NCBI GenBank assembly: GCA_022072085.1
Contig: JAJVII010000034.1
Coordinates: forward strand, 1-64,000
Origin: Phycisphaerae bacterium
Lineage (GTDB): Bacteria; Planctomycetota; Phycisphaerae; JAJVII01
Length of the DNA stretch: 64,000 nucleotides
Direction of reading: 5' to 3'
Positions 52,599 to 62,350 of this stretch are shown here, piece after piece (position 1 is the first letter of the stretch; every line of letters starts with the position of its first letter). The position numbers and the translations under genes are program-made. The notes below the pieces were generated by a model that ran no database searches, was not told where the DNA came from, and saw nothing but the letters and a program-made list of their open reading frames with translations.

Positions 52599-55415
52599 TC
52601 ACTTCACCTCGACCTTGGCGACGTTGCTGATCTCGCTTTCGTTATTGGTCGCGTCGCGGCTCTTGAGGGCAAAGTAGTGCGTCCCGGCCTTGAGGCCCTT
52701 GACGGTGAAGGTCTCCTTGCTGCCGACCTTGGCGGGGGCGGGCTCGCCGGTGCAGTTCTGGGCGGCCCAGAAGCTGACGGACTCTCCGTCGCTGTCCTCG
52801 GCCAGCGTGGCGTCGTCGTACTTCACCTGGTAGACCGAGGCGGCGCCCTTGTCGCCGTCGCCGCCGGGGGCGGTCCAGGTCAGCGTGACCTCGCCGCCGG
52901 CGCCGGAAGCGGCGGCCAGATCCTTCACCGCGGCCGGCGGGGCGGTGTCCGGGCGGTCCTTCAGCCAGAGATAGGACGCGCAGCCGGCGAAGTAGACCCA
53001 CTGGTTGTCGCCGAAGTCGCCGTCATACTGCTTGGCCCGCTCGGCGTCGTAGAACTCCTTCCGGCCGGTCTGGTCCCAGGAGAAGGCGGTGACCAGAGGG
53101 TCGTTGCGGGCGGTGTACATGCTCTTGGGATCGACCTTGGGATAATGCTTGGCCATGCCGATGGCCAGGTCGCGCATTCGCTCGTCGCCGCTGACGTCGT
53201 AGCTCAGCACGATGGCTCGCGAGGTGATGCCGTACATCCAGTTGTTGTTGTAGGGCCAGGCGCCGGCGAGCTTGCGCTGGGCGCGTGCCATGTTCCAGAA
53301 GTTGTCCAGGGCCTTGTCCATGTACATCTGCGTGTCCTTGTCGCCGGTCAGGTCGACGTAGAGCAGGAAGCAGCGGAAGCCCCAGCCCCACGAGCGGGAA
53401 GGATTGGCCGGCTTGTAGGCGCAGAAGCCTCCACCCAGGGCGGCGGGGTACTTCAGCCCCTCGTAGGCCCGCTGGTCGCCGTAGAACAGGTAGCAATAGA
53501 GGGCGCCGTCCAGCGACATGTGCTCCGGGTTGGGCAGCGGCCATTCGGCGCGGCTGTAGCGGCCCTGGCTGTACTTCGTGACTTCGTCGTCGCTCAGGTG
53601 CTTGAACCGCCCCCACTCCTCGTCGATGCTCTGCTGGAGCAAGGCGTCGAAGCTGGGATGGTTCCATCGCGGGTTGTCGCCGACGCGATAGCAGCGGACC
53701 TCGCTGAAGTGCCGCAGCCGCGGATAGGCCAGGTCGCGCCAGCCCCGGGTCTGGGCGTTGATGAACCGCCAGGCGAAGTCGTTGGTGGCGATGGCCTCGT
53801 AGTTCCAGGGGCTGTGCCCGGCGAACTCCTCCCAGCGGCAGCCCCAGCTCTGCCAGCCGTAGGCGTTGCCCTTGAGGTAGTCGGTCATGAAGTAACGCCG
53901 CAGCGTCAGCTTCTCGGGGAAGTCGTCCTCGGAGTGGATCGGGCGATAGGGCCCCACGTCGGCCAGGGCCCCGCAGGCGGCGTAGTGCTCGGGCGTGCAA
54001 AGGGCGTGGAGCGGCGGGTCGACGCTGTCGGCGACGACGTGCGGCCAGGGGCGGTTGCGGTAGAGATTCCACCAGGGGCTGCGGCCGCCGGTGTCGCGGG
54101 CGTAGGTGATGCCCTTGCCCTTGTAGTCCCGGGCGTAGAAGTAGAGCCAGGTCTCCATGCCCGCGCCGCCGCCCTCGGCGATCCAGTGGACCTGCGAGTA
54201 CTCGCGCGGCAGGATGCCGATGCGGACCGAGCCGTCCTGGCTGACCGTGACGGCCTTGGGGAACTTCTCGCGGAAGTATCGCGGCACGATGACCACGCCG
54301 AATTTCTCGCCGCTGAGGTTCACGACGCCCCAGGCGTGATCGCCGCTGGACAGTTCCTGCTCGCCGGCGCCCGTGTGCTTGGTGATCCGGTAGCCGCGGA
54401 AGGTGGAGAGTTTCACCTGCTCCTTGCCATGCTGCTCGATGCCCGGGTTGATCTTCCAGGTTTCCGAACCGTTGGAGTCCTGGTAGACGGTCATGGAGTC
54501 GCCGACCTTCAATTCGCCGTCGATCGGGGCGACGCCGTAGACGCGGTAGAGGGACACCGGCCCGTGGTCGGCGTAGTCGGGGTTGGAGTTGACGGCCGGT
54601 CCGATGTTGACCTTCGTCAGCAGCGAGTAGTCCTCGAACGTCGGGGCGCCGTTGCTGGCGGCCTCGTTGTTCTCGATGACCGGGTCGAACTTCACCATCG
54701 CGCTGTTGGCGAAGAAGTGCATGCGGACCTCGAACCGGTCCATGCCGCGGCTGTAGCCCTTGCCGCCGGCTGCCTTGTGCAGGCCCCGCGCCAGCACGCA
54801 GACCCGCACCGGCCCGGACTCCTCGACCTTCACTTCCTCGGTCCCCTCCGTCGAGTTGTACTTCAGGCCGTAGGTATCCTCGACCACCGACCCGTTGTTG
54901 TCGGACGGGCTGACGATCAACTCGTCGTCGGTGAACTGCCCGTCGCCGTTGGCGTCCAGCCAGGCGCTCTGGATCAGGTTGAACCGCTTCCTGCCGATGA
55001 CGAAACGGGCCGGGCCGGTGTCGACCGTGATCGCGTCGTCCGTCTGCGTGACCTTCAGCGGCGAATCGACCTTCGGATCGCCGCCGTTGGTCAGGTAATA
55101 GGTCTTCCTGCTGAACTCGCCCGTCGCGGCCTGGAAGTCCACAAGCACCCAGCGGATGGAGTTGTCCTTGCGCAGCCAGCGGGCCAGCACGCGGAACTGC
55201 GCGGGCACGACGTTGCCCTTGTCGTCCAGCAGCCGCAATTCCGAAGTCTCGCTGGCCTGCCCGGGCAGCAGCGGTACGCCGTTGCTCACGTCGCTCAAAG
55301 GCCGGTTGGCGCCGTCGTAGTCCTTGACGGTCAGGGGGATCTTCCATTCCGCCGCCAGCGATGTGGCCGCCGAGAGGGCGAGAACTGCCGCAGCGGTCAA
55401 CAGAGTCCTGCGCAT
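52599..55415 (-). CDS. Secreted exo-rhamnogalacturonan-lyase-like (PcRGLX/YetA) protein with FN3 tail
   Basis: Protein of 938 aa with a signal peptide (cleavage near SLA-AEW, residue 22). The N-terminal beta domain (VSNGVPLLPGQASETSELRL, QFRVLARWLRKDNSIRWVLVDF) matches the PcRGLX/YetA-type lyase family. The body to about 840 includes large aromatic-rich segments (RSPWWNLYRNRPWPHV, NAYGWQSWGCRWEEF) as expected for an alpha/alpha barrel sugar-binding site. The last ~95 residues are a fibronectin-III domain (DTAPPAAVKDLAAAS to SNVAKVEVK). It probably degrades pectin-like or sulfated polysaccharide outside the cytosol. Catalytic residues cannot be named. ATG 55415 follows GGAAGGAACG. Confidence 0.75.
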   Translation of the reverse strand: MRRTLLTAAAVLALSAATSLAAEWKIPLTVKDYDGANRPLSDVSNGVPLLPGQASETSELRLLDDKGNVVPAQFRVLARWLRKDNSIRWVLVDFQAATGEFSRKTYYLTNGGDPKVDSPLKVTQTDDAITVDTGPARFVIGRKRFNLIQSAWLDANGDGQFTDDELIVSPSDNNGSVVEDTYGLKYNSTEGTEEVKVEESGPVRVCVLARGLHKAAGGKGYSRGMDRFEVRMHFFANSAMVKFDPVIENNEAASNGAPTFEDYSLLTKVNIGPAVNSNPDYADHGPVSLYRVYGVAPIDGELKVGDSMTVYQDSNGSETWKINPGIEQHGKEQVKLSTFRGYRITKHTGAGEQELSSGDHAWGVVNLSGEKFGVVIVPRYFREKFPKAVTVSQDGSVRIGILPREYSQVHWIAEGGGAGMETWLYFYARDYKGKGITYARDTGGRSPWWNLYRNRPWPHVVADSVDPPLHALCTPEHYAACGALADVGPYRPIHSEDDFPEKLTLRRYFMTDYLKGNAYGWQSWGCRWEEFAGHSPWNYEAIATNDFAWRFINAQTRGWRDLAYPRLRHFSEVRCYRVGDNPRWNHPSFDALLQQSIDEEWGRFKHLSDDEVTKYSQGRYSRAEWPLPNPEHMSLDGALYCYLFYGDQRAYEGLKYPAALGGGFCAYKPANPSRSWGWGFRCFLLYVDLTGDKDTQMYMDKALDNFWNMARAQRKLAGAWPYNNNWMYGITSRAIVLSYDVSGDERMRDLAIGMAKHYPKVDPKSMYTARNDPLVTAFSWDQTGRKEFYDAERAKQYDGDFGDNQWVYFAGCASYLWLKDRPDTAPPAAVKDLAAASGAGGEVTLTWTAPGGDGDKGAASVYQVKYDDATLAEDSDGESVSFWAAQNCTGEPAPAKVGSKETFTVKGLKAGTHYFALKSRDATNNESEISNVAKVEVK

Positions 55416-55642
55416 CTTCGTTCCTTCCTGGTAGGGGGGACGCACTGGCGATGCCGGACACTCGGCCGGCTCTGCGCCAATCGCTCAAACATAGTGACAA
55501 CTGAATCGGCGGGCAAGAGTGGCGTGAACTTCGGGCCAAGTCGGTCCGATCTCGTCGCATCAGAATGCTTGTTCGCGAGCCGGCGAGGCGGCCCGCTGGC
55601 CGCACGCCGCCGCGGAATCGCAACGCCTTTGAACAATTCAAC

Positions 55643-55671
55643 TTGCCTAGATTAACAGGCCGATGTACTAT
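55643..55671 (+). promoter_or_regulatory. Candidate sigma-70 promoter of the Tad operon
   Basis: TTGCCT and TACTAT are separated by 17 nt in the most AT-rich stretch of the 55416-55727 gap, 56 nt before the ATPase start codon. This is a fair housekeeping-type promoter. The rest of that gap shows no gene. Confidence 0.5.
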
Positions 55672-55727
55672 ATTGTTAGAGGTGGTCCCTTTTCCTCGTA
55701 TCTTCGGCCCCCCGGCGGGGTTGATCG

Positions 55728-56975
55728 ATGCGGGAAGTTGTGGTTATCGGTCTGCGCCGTTGGCATGCGGACCGCTTGCGGGTGGCTATGACCAGTGCGG
55801 GCATATTTGCGTACACCGTGGACCATTTCCTGGCCCCGGTGATGCCGTACGTCCGGGACCCGACGGTCACCGAGATTATGATCAACGGGCCCTCGGAGGT
55901 CTACGTCGAGCGCGGCGGGCGGCTGGAGCGGACCGACGTCCGTTTCGCCGACAACGAGGCCTACCTGGCGGCCATCAACAACGTGCTCCAGTTCACCGGC
56001 AAGCGGCTGACCAAGGACAACCCGCTGGTGGACGCCCGGCTGCCCGATGGTTCCCGCGTGCATGTCGTGCTCCAGCCGCTGTCGCGGTTCGGCACGGCCA
56101 TGACCATCCGCAAGTTCTCCAAGGACATGTTCGGCCTGGACAAGCTGCTGGAACTGGGCTCGCTCACCGCCGACGCCGCCGAGTATCTCAAGGTCATCGT
56201 GATGTCCGAGAAGAACCTGCTGGTCAGCGGCGGCACCAGCAGCGGCAAGACGGTCCTGCTGAACGTGCTGAGCAACTTCATTCCGCACTACCAGCGGATC
56301 GTGGTGATCGAGGACTCAGCCGAACTGGAGTTGCAGCAGGAGCACGTCGTTTCCCTCGAGGGGCGCGGGCCTGACCGCTATGGCAAGGGGGCGATCTACA
56401 TCCGCGATCTGTTCAAGAGTTCGCTGCGGCTTCGACCCGACCGCATCATCGTCGGCGAAGTCCGTGGCGGCGAAGCCCTGGACATGATCCAGGCGATGAC
56501 CTCCGGCCACGCCGGCTCGATGAGCACGCTGCACGCCAGCACGCCGCTGGACGCGCTCAACCGCCTTGAGACGCTGGCCCTGATGAGCAAGGTCGAACTG
56601 CCGCTGTATGCCCTGCGGGCGCAGGTGGCATCGGCGATCGACGTGATCGTGCAGGTGACGCGTTTCCCCGACGGCCGTCGCGGCCTGACCATGATCAGCG
56701 AGGTCATGCCGCTGGAGACCGAGTCCGGCCACGAGGGCCGTTATCGCGTGCGGGACATCTTCCGCTACGAGTTGGCGACCGGGCTGGCCGGCAAGCGCGG
56801 CGAAGGGGCGCTTCTGTGGACCCGGCAGCGGTCTATCTTCTCACGTGAGCCGAAGGTCCACGTGCTGTTCGAGCAGATCGAGCGTCCGGCCGTGCGGGAG
56901 ATATTCGACGTGCCGGAACTGGAATCCGCGGACGGTCCCGAGGGGCCGCCGCAGAAAATCAGGGCGGAGGAATGA
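55728..56975 (+). CDS. tadA: Tad/Flp pilus assembly ATPase
   Basis: Secretion ATPase of the CpaF/TadA family, 415 aa, which powers assembly of Flp pili. The N-terminal YTVDHFLAPVMPYVRDPTVTEIMINGP is typical. Walker A is in SGGTSSGKTVLLN (about residues 167-179), followed by the Asp box (RIVVIEDSAELEL), LRLRPDRIIVGEVRGGEALDM (Walker B) and the His box MTSGHAGSMSTLHA. All are intact. ATG 55728 has GGCGGGG ahead; ATG 55788 (395 aa) is an alternative start. The next gene overlaps by 4 nt. The CpaE-type regulator and TadB/TadC platform proteins are not seen upstream or downstream within the window. Confidence 0.93.
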   Translation: MREVVVIGLRRWHADRLRVAMTSAGIFAYTVDHFLAPVMPYVRDPTVTEIMINGPSEVYVERGGRLERTDVRFADNEAYLAAINNVLQFTGKRLTKDNPLVDARLPDGSRVHVVLQPLSRFGTAMTIRKFSKDMFGLDKLLELGSLTADAAEYLKVIVMSEKNLLVSGGTSSGKTVLLNVLSNFIPHYQRIVVIEDSAELELQQEHVVSLEGRGPDRYGKGAIYIRDLFKSSLRLRPDRIIVGEVRGGEALDMIQAMTSGHAGSMSTLHASTPLDALNRLETLALMSKVELPLYALRAQVASAIDVIVQVTRFPDGRRGLTMISEVMPLETESGHEGRYRVRDIFRYELATGLAGKRGEGALLWTRQRSIFSREPKVHVLFEQIERPAVREIFDVPELESADGPEGPPQKIRAEE

Positions 56976-57178
56976 CCATGCTCCGTCGATGGATCAACGG
57001 CTTGTGGAAGACCTCGCGGCGGCTGGCGGCCGACGAGCAGGGCTCGGCGGCGATGGAATACGCCCTGCTGCTGGCGGTGATCGCGATTCCGCTGCTGGCG
57101 GTCTTTCGGATCATGTTCGCGCTGCTGGTCGCAAGGTACCAGATGACGTCGATGCTGAGCGGCTGGCCTTTCCCGTAA
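56972..57178 (+). CDS. Flp-type pilin 1
   Basis: Small pilin of 68 aa. A basic leader ends in G24, followed by SAAMEYALLLAVIAIPLLAVF. This fits type IVb Flp prepilins, with a Gly before the cleavage site and Glu at +5 next to Tyr (EY). The mature part is a single hydrophobic helix and a short tail (YQMTSMLSGWPFP). It would be cleaved by the prepilin peptidase encoded downstream and assembled by the Tad machine. The start overlaps the ATPase stop (ATGA). Proline-containing tail and short length are within family range. Confidence 0.8.
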   Translation: MTMLRRWINGLWKTSRRLAADEQGSAAMEYALLLAVIAIPLLAVFRIMFALLVARYQMTSMLSGWPFP

Positions 57179-57369
57179 CTTGTTGCCAGCCGGCTTGTTT
57201 ACAGTAATGGACTAGGGTTCTGCGGGTCGGGGCGCCGGTGCGGGAATTGCCGGACAGGCCCGGCCGATCGGCCGATAAGTGAAGATGTCGAAATGCCGCC
57301 TCGCCCGATGTTCGAGCGGGGCCGTAGACTGGGCGGGCGTCCGCCCGTATCCACACAGGAGGAGCTTTC

Positions 57370-57594
57370 ATGCTCAGCCGCGTGAAGAGGACGTTGGTCC
57401 GCTTCCTCAACGATGACGGCGGTGACGTCAAGATCGAGTATCTGCTGCTGCTCGCGGTCATCGCGCTGCCCCTGCTCGGCCTGCTGATCTGGTACCGCGA
57501 CGACCTGGGCAAGTGGCTCGGGCAGAAGTGGGAACAGTACCGCACGCCGGGCCAGGGCGACCCGGTCCGTCCGTCGGACTCTCAGGGTCCGTGA
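57370..57594 (+). CDS. Flp-type pilin 2
   Basis: Second pilin-like protein, 74 aa. Leader to G18, then DVKIEYLLLLAVIALPLLGLL, with Glu at +5 and the adjacent Tyr. The tail is longer and charged (WYRDDLGKWLGQKWEQY then a Pro/Asp end). It shares the core but not the flanks with pilin 1, so it may be a minor pilin or pseudopilin. The start ATG 57370 follows ACACAGGAGGAGC, a very strong ribosome site, which suggests high expression. It is preceded by about 190 nt without a gene. Confidence 0.8.
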   Translation: MLSRVKRTLVRFLNDDGGDVKIEYLLLLAVIALPLLGLLIWYRDDLGKWLGQKWEQYRTPGQGDPVRPSDSQGP

Positions 57595-57779
57595 CGCCTG
57601 TTGAGGGCCTGGTCCCGCGAAGGCACTGCCTGATCGCGGCTGCAGCGTGACGTGCCTTCGTCGTGACGAATGACGAGACGCCTCGGGTTCTGCCTGCGCA
57701 GGGCCCGAGGCGATACGATTGGAGCCTGCACGGACAGTCGCGGTCCGGGCGGGCTCGCGGTGCAGGGAGCCGGGACCGA

Positions 57780-58355
57780 ATGCCACCCAGCGTGCAATGG
57801 ACTGCCGACGGCCTGTTGCTGGCGCTGCTGATTGTGGCGGCCGTCTGGGACCTCGGCTTCGGGCGGATACCCAACTGGCTGACCCTCGGGGCGACGGCGG
57901 CGGGCCTGGTCTTCTGGACGCTGGTGGGCCTGTTGTGCGACCTGGGCTGGGCGAAGGGACTGGGACAGTCGGCGGCCGGGCTGGGGCTGGCATTCGTGCC
58001 GATGTTCCTGGTCTGGCTGATCGGCGGCATCAATGGCGGGGACGTGAAGGCGGCGGGGGCGGCTGGCGCGTGGCTGGCCAGCGCCCGGATCGTGATCTTC
58101 ATGCTCCTCTACGCCTGGGTGGTGGCCGGGATTCTGGCGGCGATCGTGATGATCCGCCGCCGCGTTGTTCGACGGACGCTGGGCCGAATCTGGCGGTTTC
58201 TCTGGATGGCGGCATCGGGCGGCAAGCCCGGCTCCCCGTCCGACAGCACCAGCCCGCGGCTGGCCTGGTGCACGGCCCTGCTGGTGGCGACCGCCTGGGT
58301 CATCGCGGAGCGGCGGCTGGACGTTTACTTTCTGGACAAGCTGATCGGCAGGTAG
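57780..58355 (+). CDS. Prepilin peptidase (TadV/CpaA type)
   Basis: Aspartic protease of the A24 family, 191 aa, with about five to six membrane helices. The two catalytic Asp are in VWDLGFGRIPNW (D21) and INGGDVKAAGA (GxGD-like, about D83). It cleaves the leader of the Flp pilins after Gly. No N-methylation domain is present, as is usual for the Tad-type enzymes. ATG 57780 was chosen, giving a start close to the first helix; the longer frame adds Arg-rich residues. It lies directly upstream of the TadE-like gene with a 54-nt gap. Confidence 0.85.
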   Translation: MPPSVQWTADGLLLALLIVAAVWDLGFGRIPNWLTLGATAAGLVFWTLVGLLCDLGWAKGLGQSAAGLGLAFVPMFLVWLIGGINGGDVKAAGAAGAWLASARIVIFMLLYAWVVAGILAAIVMIRRRVVRRTLGRIWRFLWMAASGGKPGSPSDSTSPRLAWCTALLVATAWVIAERRLDVYFLDKLIGR

Positions 58356-58409
58356 CCGGCGTTGGATGACCGAAGCGAGAGGCGTGAACTGGCCCGAGGA
58401 GGTGCGACC

Positions 58410-59309
58410 GTGAGAACATCTCATCACGCAGGTCGTGTCGCCTGGCTGATTGTCGCTGCCGTGGGGGCGGCAGTCTGGGTCGCGTGGCGGATCCTGTCGC
58501 TGCGGCATGACTTCCTCGGCGCCGCCCTGCGCAGTGAACCGTTCATCCGTTGCGGACTGATCGCCGCGGCCTGCGCCTTGGCTCTGGTGATGCTGGTCAT
58601 GCTGATGGTGCGGCGGGGCATGCGGGCCCGCGGCCGCTCGCTGCTGCGTGACACCGGCGGTTCGGTGATGATGGAATTCACGCTGCTGCTGCCGGTGGCG
58701 GTCGTCGTCTCGCTGATCATGATCCAGGCGATGCTGATGATGACCGCGACGATCCTGGTGAACTACGCGGCGTTCAACGCCGCCCGGGCGGCCATCGTCT
58801 GGATTCCGCAGGACCTCAGCGGCAACGTGCCGCAGGACTACGTCGCCGAGCCGGCCAACGTGCTGGCCGACGAGCAGGTCGCCAGCCGGAAGTTCGAGAT
58901 GATCCGCCTGGCCGCCGCCGAAACGCTGCTGCCGATCGCCGGGACGTCCACGGCGTCCAACGCCAAGAACACCCAGGCGATCGTCGACGGCATCCGCAAG
59001 CAGTATGAGAAGTCGGGCAATGGCGTGCCCAACTGGGTCGACCAGTTGACCGGCGACCAGTTCAACTACGCCTGGAGCTACACGACGGTCAGGTTCGTCA
59101 ACTGGGATTCGGCCGGCGGCGCGGTGAAGGAACGGGCTGACGTGATGATCAAGGTGTCGCACGATTTCCAGCTCACGGTCCCATGGGTGGCCTACCTGTT
59201 CGGCACGTCCACCGACCATGGCGTCGTGAGCCCGCTGGAGGCGACCTGCGTTCTGACCAACGAGGGCATCAGCGACGCGATCCCGGAGGACTCGTTCACC
59301 CAGCCGTGA
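58410..59309 (+). CDS. TadE-like pseudopilin/assembly protein
   Basis: Protein of 299 aa starting at GTG 58410 behind GAGGAGG. Two hydrophobic helices (about 10-28 and 49-70) precede a TadE-type segment GGSVMMEFTLLLPVAVVVSLIMIQAM (about 83-108), whose G-SVMME context resembles a prepilin cleavage site. The periplasmic part (from about 120) lacks motifs I know. The two extra N-terminal helices are unusual, as TadE proteins normally start at the pilin-like helix. Possibly it acts as a membrane anchor after processing. Confidence 0.8.
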   Translation: MRTSHHAGRVAWLIVAAVGAAVWVAWRILSLRHDFLGAALRSEPFIRCGLIAAACALALVMLVMLMVRRGMRARGRSLLRDTGGSVMMEFTLLLPVAVVVSLIMIQAMLMMTATILVNYAAFNAARAAIVWIPQDLSGNVPQDYVAEPANVLADEQVASRKFEMIRLAAAETLLPIAGTSTASNAKNTQAIVDGIRKQYEKSGNGVPNWVDQLTGDQFNYAWSYTTVRFVNWDSAGGAVKERADVMIKVSHDFQLTVPWVAYLFGTSTDHGVVSPLEATCVLTNEGISDAIPEDSFTQP

Positions 59310-59369
59310 GAACCCCGCCGGGAACCGGCGGAATGCAACGAAACGACGGATGAGGACAAACAAGAGCGG

Positions 59370-62270
59370 ATGAGCAAGACACCCACAGCATCGGTTCCCG
59401 ACGGCAAGCACGCGGCCCCGGCGCCGGCGGCGACCGGCGGCAGCCAGATCGGCCTCAAGAGCGGCACGCGCCTGGGCAAGTACGAGATCATCGGACGCCT
59501 GGGCATCGGCGGGCAGGCGGTCGTCTACAAGGGCTACGACCCGCTGCTGGACCGCTTCGTCGCGATCAAGCAGATCTCCTCGCACCTGGCCACTGACGAC
59601 AAGTTCATGGACCGCTTCCGCAAGGAGGCGCAGATCCTGGCCCGCCTGGGCACCGACGCCATCCACGTCGTCCAGATCTACGACCTGGTCGAGGAGGAGC
59701 GCGGCCTGTTCATCGTCATGGAATTCGTCGAAGGCCAGACGCTGGACATGCTGATCGAGAAGCAGAACGGCCCGATGGACGTGCAACTGGCGCTGTCGAT
59801 CCTCTGGCACGTCGCGGTCGGGCTCAAGGCCGTTCACGCCAAGGGCATCATCCATCGCGACATCAAGCCGGCCAACATCATCGTGGACACGGACCGGCGA
59901 TGCCGGATCACCGACTTCGGCGTCGCGGCCCGCACCGGCGGCAAGACGAGCATGACGCTGGGGACGACGAAGTACATGGCGCCCGAGCTGTTCACCGGCG
60001 AAGAGGTGGACGGACGGGTGGACATCTACAGCCTTGGCTTCATCATGTACGAGATGCTCGTGGGCAAGGCCCGGTTCAACGACATCTTCCGCGACGTCGT
60101 CCGCGACGAAAAGATCGAGAGCCTGCGGTGGATGAAGTGGCATTCCAACCGCGAGATCATGGCCCCGCTGCTGAACAACGTAAACCCGCAGGTGCCGGAA
60201 ATCCTGGCCAAGATCGTCGCCAAGATGTGCGCCAAGAACCCCGAGCAGCGGTTCGAGTCGGCCGACCACCTGCTGGAGATTCTCCGCCGCCATTTCACCC
60301 AGGCCGGCGTCAAGCAGCAGCAGGCCGTCCAGCGCAGCAAGAAGGTCGCCGCCGCCAAGGCCGCCGAGATGGCCATCCGAAAGCCCGAGCCGATTCCCGA
60401 TCGCGAGGCCGTGCTCGCTCCCGTCGTCAAACCCGAGCCGGTCGTGCTCAAGGCCGACGGCACGCCCAAGACGACCCGGCTGCCCCGGCGCAAGATGACC
60501 CGCCAGCAGCGTCTGATCGTGCTGGGCACGCTGGTGGCCATCATGGCCGCGGGGGTGATCGTCTTCTACCTCATGCAGAACGCCAAGAAGGCGCGTTACC
60601 TCGCGGACGCCAAGAATGCCTACAACGCCGCGTCGGCCTACTGGAGCCTGGCCGGGGCCGACTCGCCCGAGCAGGGCGACCAGACCGCAGCCGACTACAT
60701 GGAGGCCGTGACCAAGTGGAAGCTGGCCCAGCTTGCCCGGGCGCGGGCGATGCTGGAAGAGGTGAAGGCGAAGTATCCCGGCACGATCTACGCCGACAAG
60801 TACGTGGACGCCCGCATGCAGATGATCGACGCCCGGACCGCGCTGGTGAACCGGGACTGGGTCAAGGCCGAGAAACTCGGCAAGGAGATGGAGGCCCGGG
60901 TCAAGCAGGCCAAGGTGGACGCGACGATCATTGCTCTGGACGAGAACGAGGTCCGCAAGTTCAACACCGAACGCGATGTCGACAGGCGGTATTACGTGGT
61001 CGTGGACGAGGCCCGGCAGTTGATGACCGACGGCGTTGCGACGCGCGACCCGGACAAGTTCCGCCAGGCCAGGTCCAAGCTTGAGGAGGCGCTGGAGATC
61101 AAGAAGGACGCCCTGGCCGAGGTGACCAACCTGGAGCGCATGCTGGCTGAGAGCCAGGTGCAATACAAGTATCTCTATGAGTTGGAGCAGGGAGACCAGG
61201 CGGACAACGATCGCGACGACCTGGCAGCCGCCCGCACGCATTATGTGAACGCCCAGAAGATCAAGGACACACCCGAGTTGAAGGCCCGCATGACCGGGTT
61301 GAACCGGCGGGAGGAGTACGCCCGGCTGATCCTCCAGGGCAAGGAGGCCGAGAACGCCCAGAAGGACGCCGACGCCGCCGACATCTACACCCAGGTCCTC
61401 AAGGTGTTCCCCGACGGCGAGTTGACCGACTCGATCAAGGACAAGCTCCAGAAGGCGACGGGACGCTCGCCGGACGAATTGCCCGAGCGGATCAAGAAAC
61501 TGCGGGCACGCGATCTCTATCGCAAGGCGGTGCTGGCCAAGGCGGGCAACGACACCGCGACGGCGCTCAAGTTGATTGCCGACGCCAAGAAACTCGATCC
61601 GAGCATGGGCATGCTGGACATCCTGGAGCGGGAGATCAACGGCAACCTGAAGTACGACGACGCGATCAAGTCGGCTGAGGCGACGATGGCCAAGGGGCAG
61701 TGGGACGACGCCATCACGCAGTTCCGCACGGCCCGCCGCATGGTCCCGGCCAGCAACAACGCCAGGCAGGAAAAGGACCACATCGACCAGCAGATTCGCA
61801 CGTGCGAGTTCCGCCGCCACCGCGACGCGGGCGACCGGGCGTGGCGGACGAAGGATCTGAACACGGCCGAGCAGGAACTCCGCCAGGCGTTGAACTATAC
61901 CAGTGACACGAACGATCAGACCCGGATCAACCGGACGCTGGACCAGATCAAGACCCAGCGGAACTACCTCGACCTGATGAAGCAGGGCGACGACCTGCTG
62001 GCCCAGAAGGACTTCAACGAGGCGATCAAGAAGTGGACACAGGCTGGCGTCGTCTTCGGCAGCCAGAACACGGAGATCAAGGAACGGATCAACGAGGCCT
62101 ACTACCAGGACTACCTTGGACGCGCGAAGGACGCGATCGACGCCAAGGCCTGGGACATGGCCAAAGCCTGGTTGAACAAGGCCGGCGACAAGAAGAACAC
62201 GCCGGAGGTCAACTCGCTGCTCGATTTCGTGCTTGAGCAACTGGGCAAGCAGGGCAAGACCTCGGGCTAG
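59370..62270 (+). CDS. Membrane Ser/Thr protein kinase with TPR-like extracytoplasmic region
   Basis: Hanks-type kinase of 966 aa. The kinase domain runs over about 38-312: glycine-rich GRLGIGGQAVVYKG, K67, E86, HRDIKPANI with D164, TDFG with D182 and the activation segment TTKYMAPEL. All catalytic positions are intact. A basic linker leads to a single TM helix (about 382-402, LIVLGTLVAIMAAGVIVFYL). From about 415 to the end are helical TPR-like repeats with many charged residues (for example EKLGKEMEARVKQAK, RTAEQEL-like units), facing outside. It probably senses envelope or pilus status and phosphorylates cytosolic or Tad proteins. It sits between tadE- and tadG-like genes, 60 and 80 nt away, on one strand, so it is likely part of the pilus operon. 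Confidence 0.92.
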   Translation: MSKTPTASVPDGKHAAPAPAATGGSQIGLKSGTRLGKYEIIGRLGIGGQAVVYKGYDPLLDRFVAIKQISSHLATDDKFMDRFRKEAQILARLGTDAIHVVQIYDLVEEERGLFIVMEFVEGQTLDMLIEKQNGPMDVQLALSILWHVAVGLKAVHAKGIIHRDIKPANIIVDTDRRCRITDFGVAARTGGKTSMTLGTTKYMAPELFTGEEVDGRVDIYSLGFIMYEMLVGKARFNDIFRDVVRDEKIESLRWMKWHSNREIMAPLLNNVNPQVPEILAKIVAKMCAKNPEQRFESADHLLEILRRHFTQAGVKQQQAVQRSKKVAAAKAAEMAIRKPEPIPDREAVLAPVVKPEPVVLKADGTPKTTRLPRRKMTRQQRLIVLGTLVAIMAAGVIVFYLMQNAKKARYLADAKNAYNAASAYWSLAGADSPEQGDQTAADYMEAVTKWKLAQLARARAMLEEVKAKYPGTIYADKYVDARMQMIDARTALVNRDWVKAEKLGKEMEARVKQAKVDATIIALDENEVRKFNTERDVDRRYYVVVDEARQLMTDGVATRDPDKFRQARSKLEEALEIKKDALAEVTNLERMLAESQVQYKYLYELEQGDQADNDRDDLAAARTHYVNAQKIKDTPELKARMTGLNRREEYARLILQGKEAENAQKDADAADIYTQVLKVFPDGELTDSIKDKLQKATGRSPDELPERIKKLRARDLYRKAVLAKAGNDTATALKLIADAKKLDPSMGMLDILEREINGNLKYDDAIKSAEATMAKGQWDDAITQFRTARRMVPASNNARQEKDHIDQQIRTCEFRRHRDAGDRAWRTKDLNTAEQELRQALNYTSDTNDQTRINRTLDQIKTQRNYLDLMKQGDDLLAQKDFNEAIKKWTQAGVVFGSQNTEIKERINEAYYQDYLGRAKDAIDAKAWDMAKAWLNKAGDKKNTPEVNSLLDFVLEQLGKQGKTSG

Positions 62271-62350
62271 CGGCGACCACAAGCAACGGTTGACGTATTG
62301 TGCGTGGAGCGGGGAACGGGCGAGGCGGCAGGGCCGCCAGGAGTCCAGCC

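Noticed and set aside
52503-55655. 1050-aa open frame on the plus strand opposite the lyase gene
   Set aside because: It is the antisense shadow of a gene with clear signal peptide and domains; its composition (Val, Gly, Asp, His rich) is typical of antisense frames in GC-rich DNA.
57582-62282. 1566-aa open frame on the minus strand opposite the Tad operon and kinase
   Set aside because: Antisense shadow of the kinase, TadE-like and peptidase genes, which have intact motifs on the plus strand.
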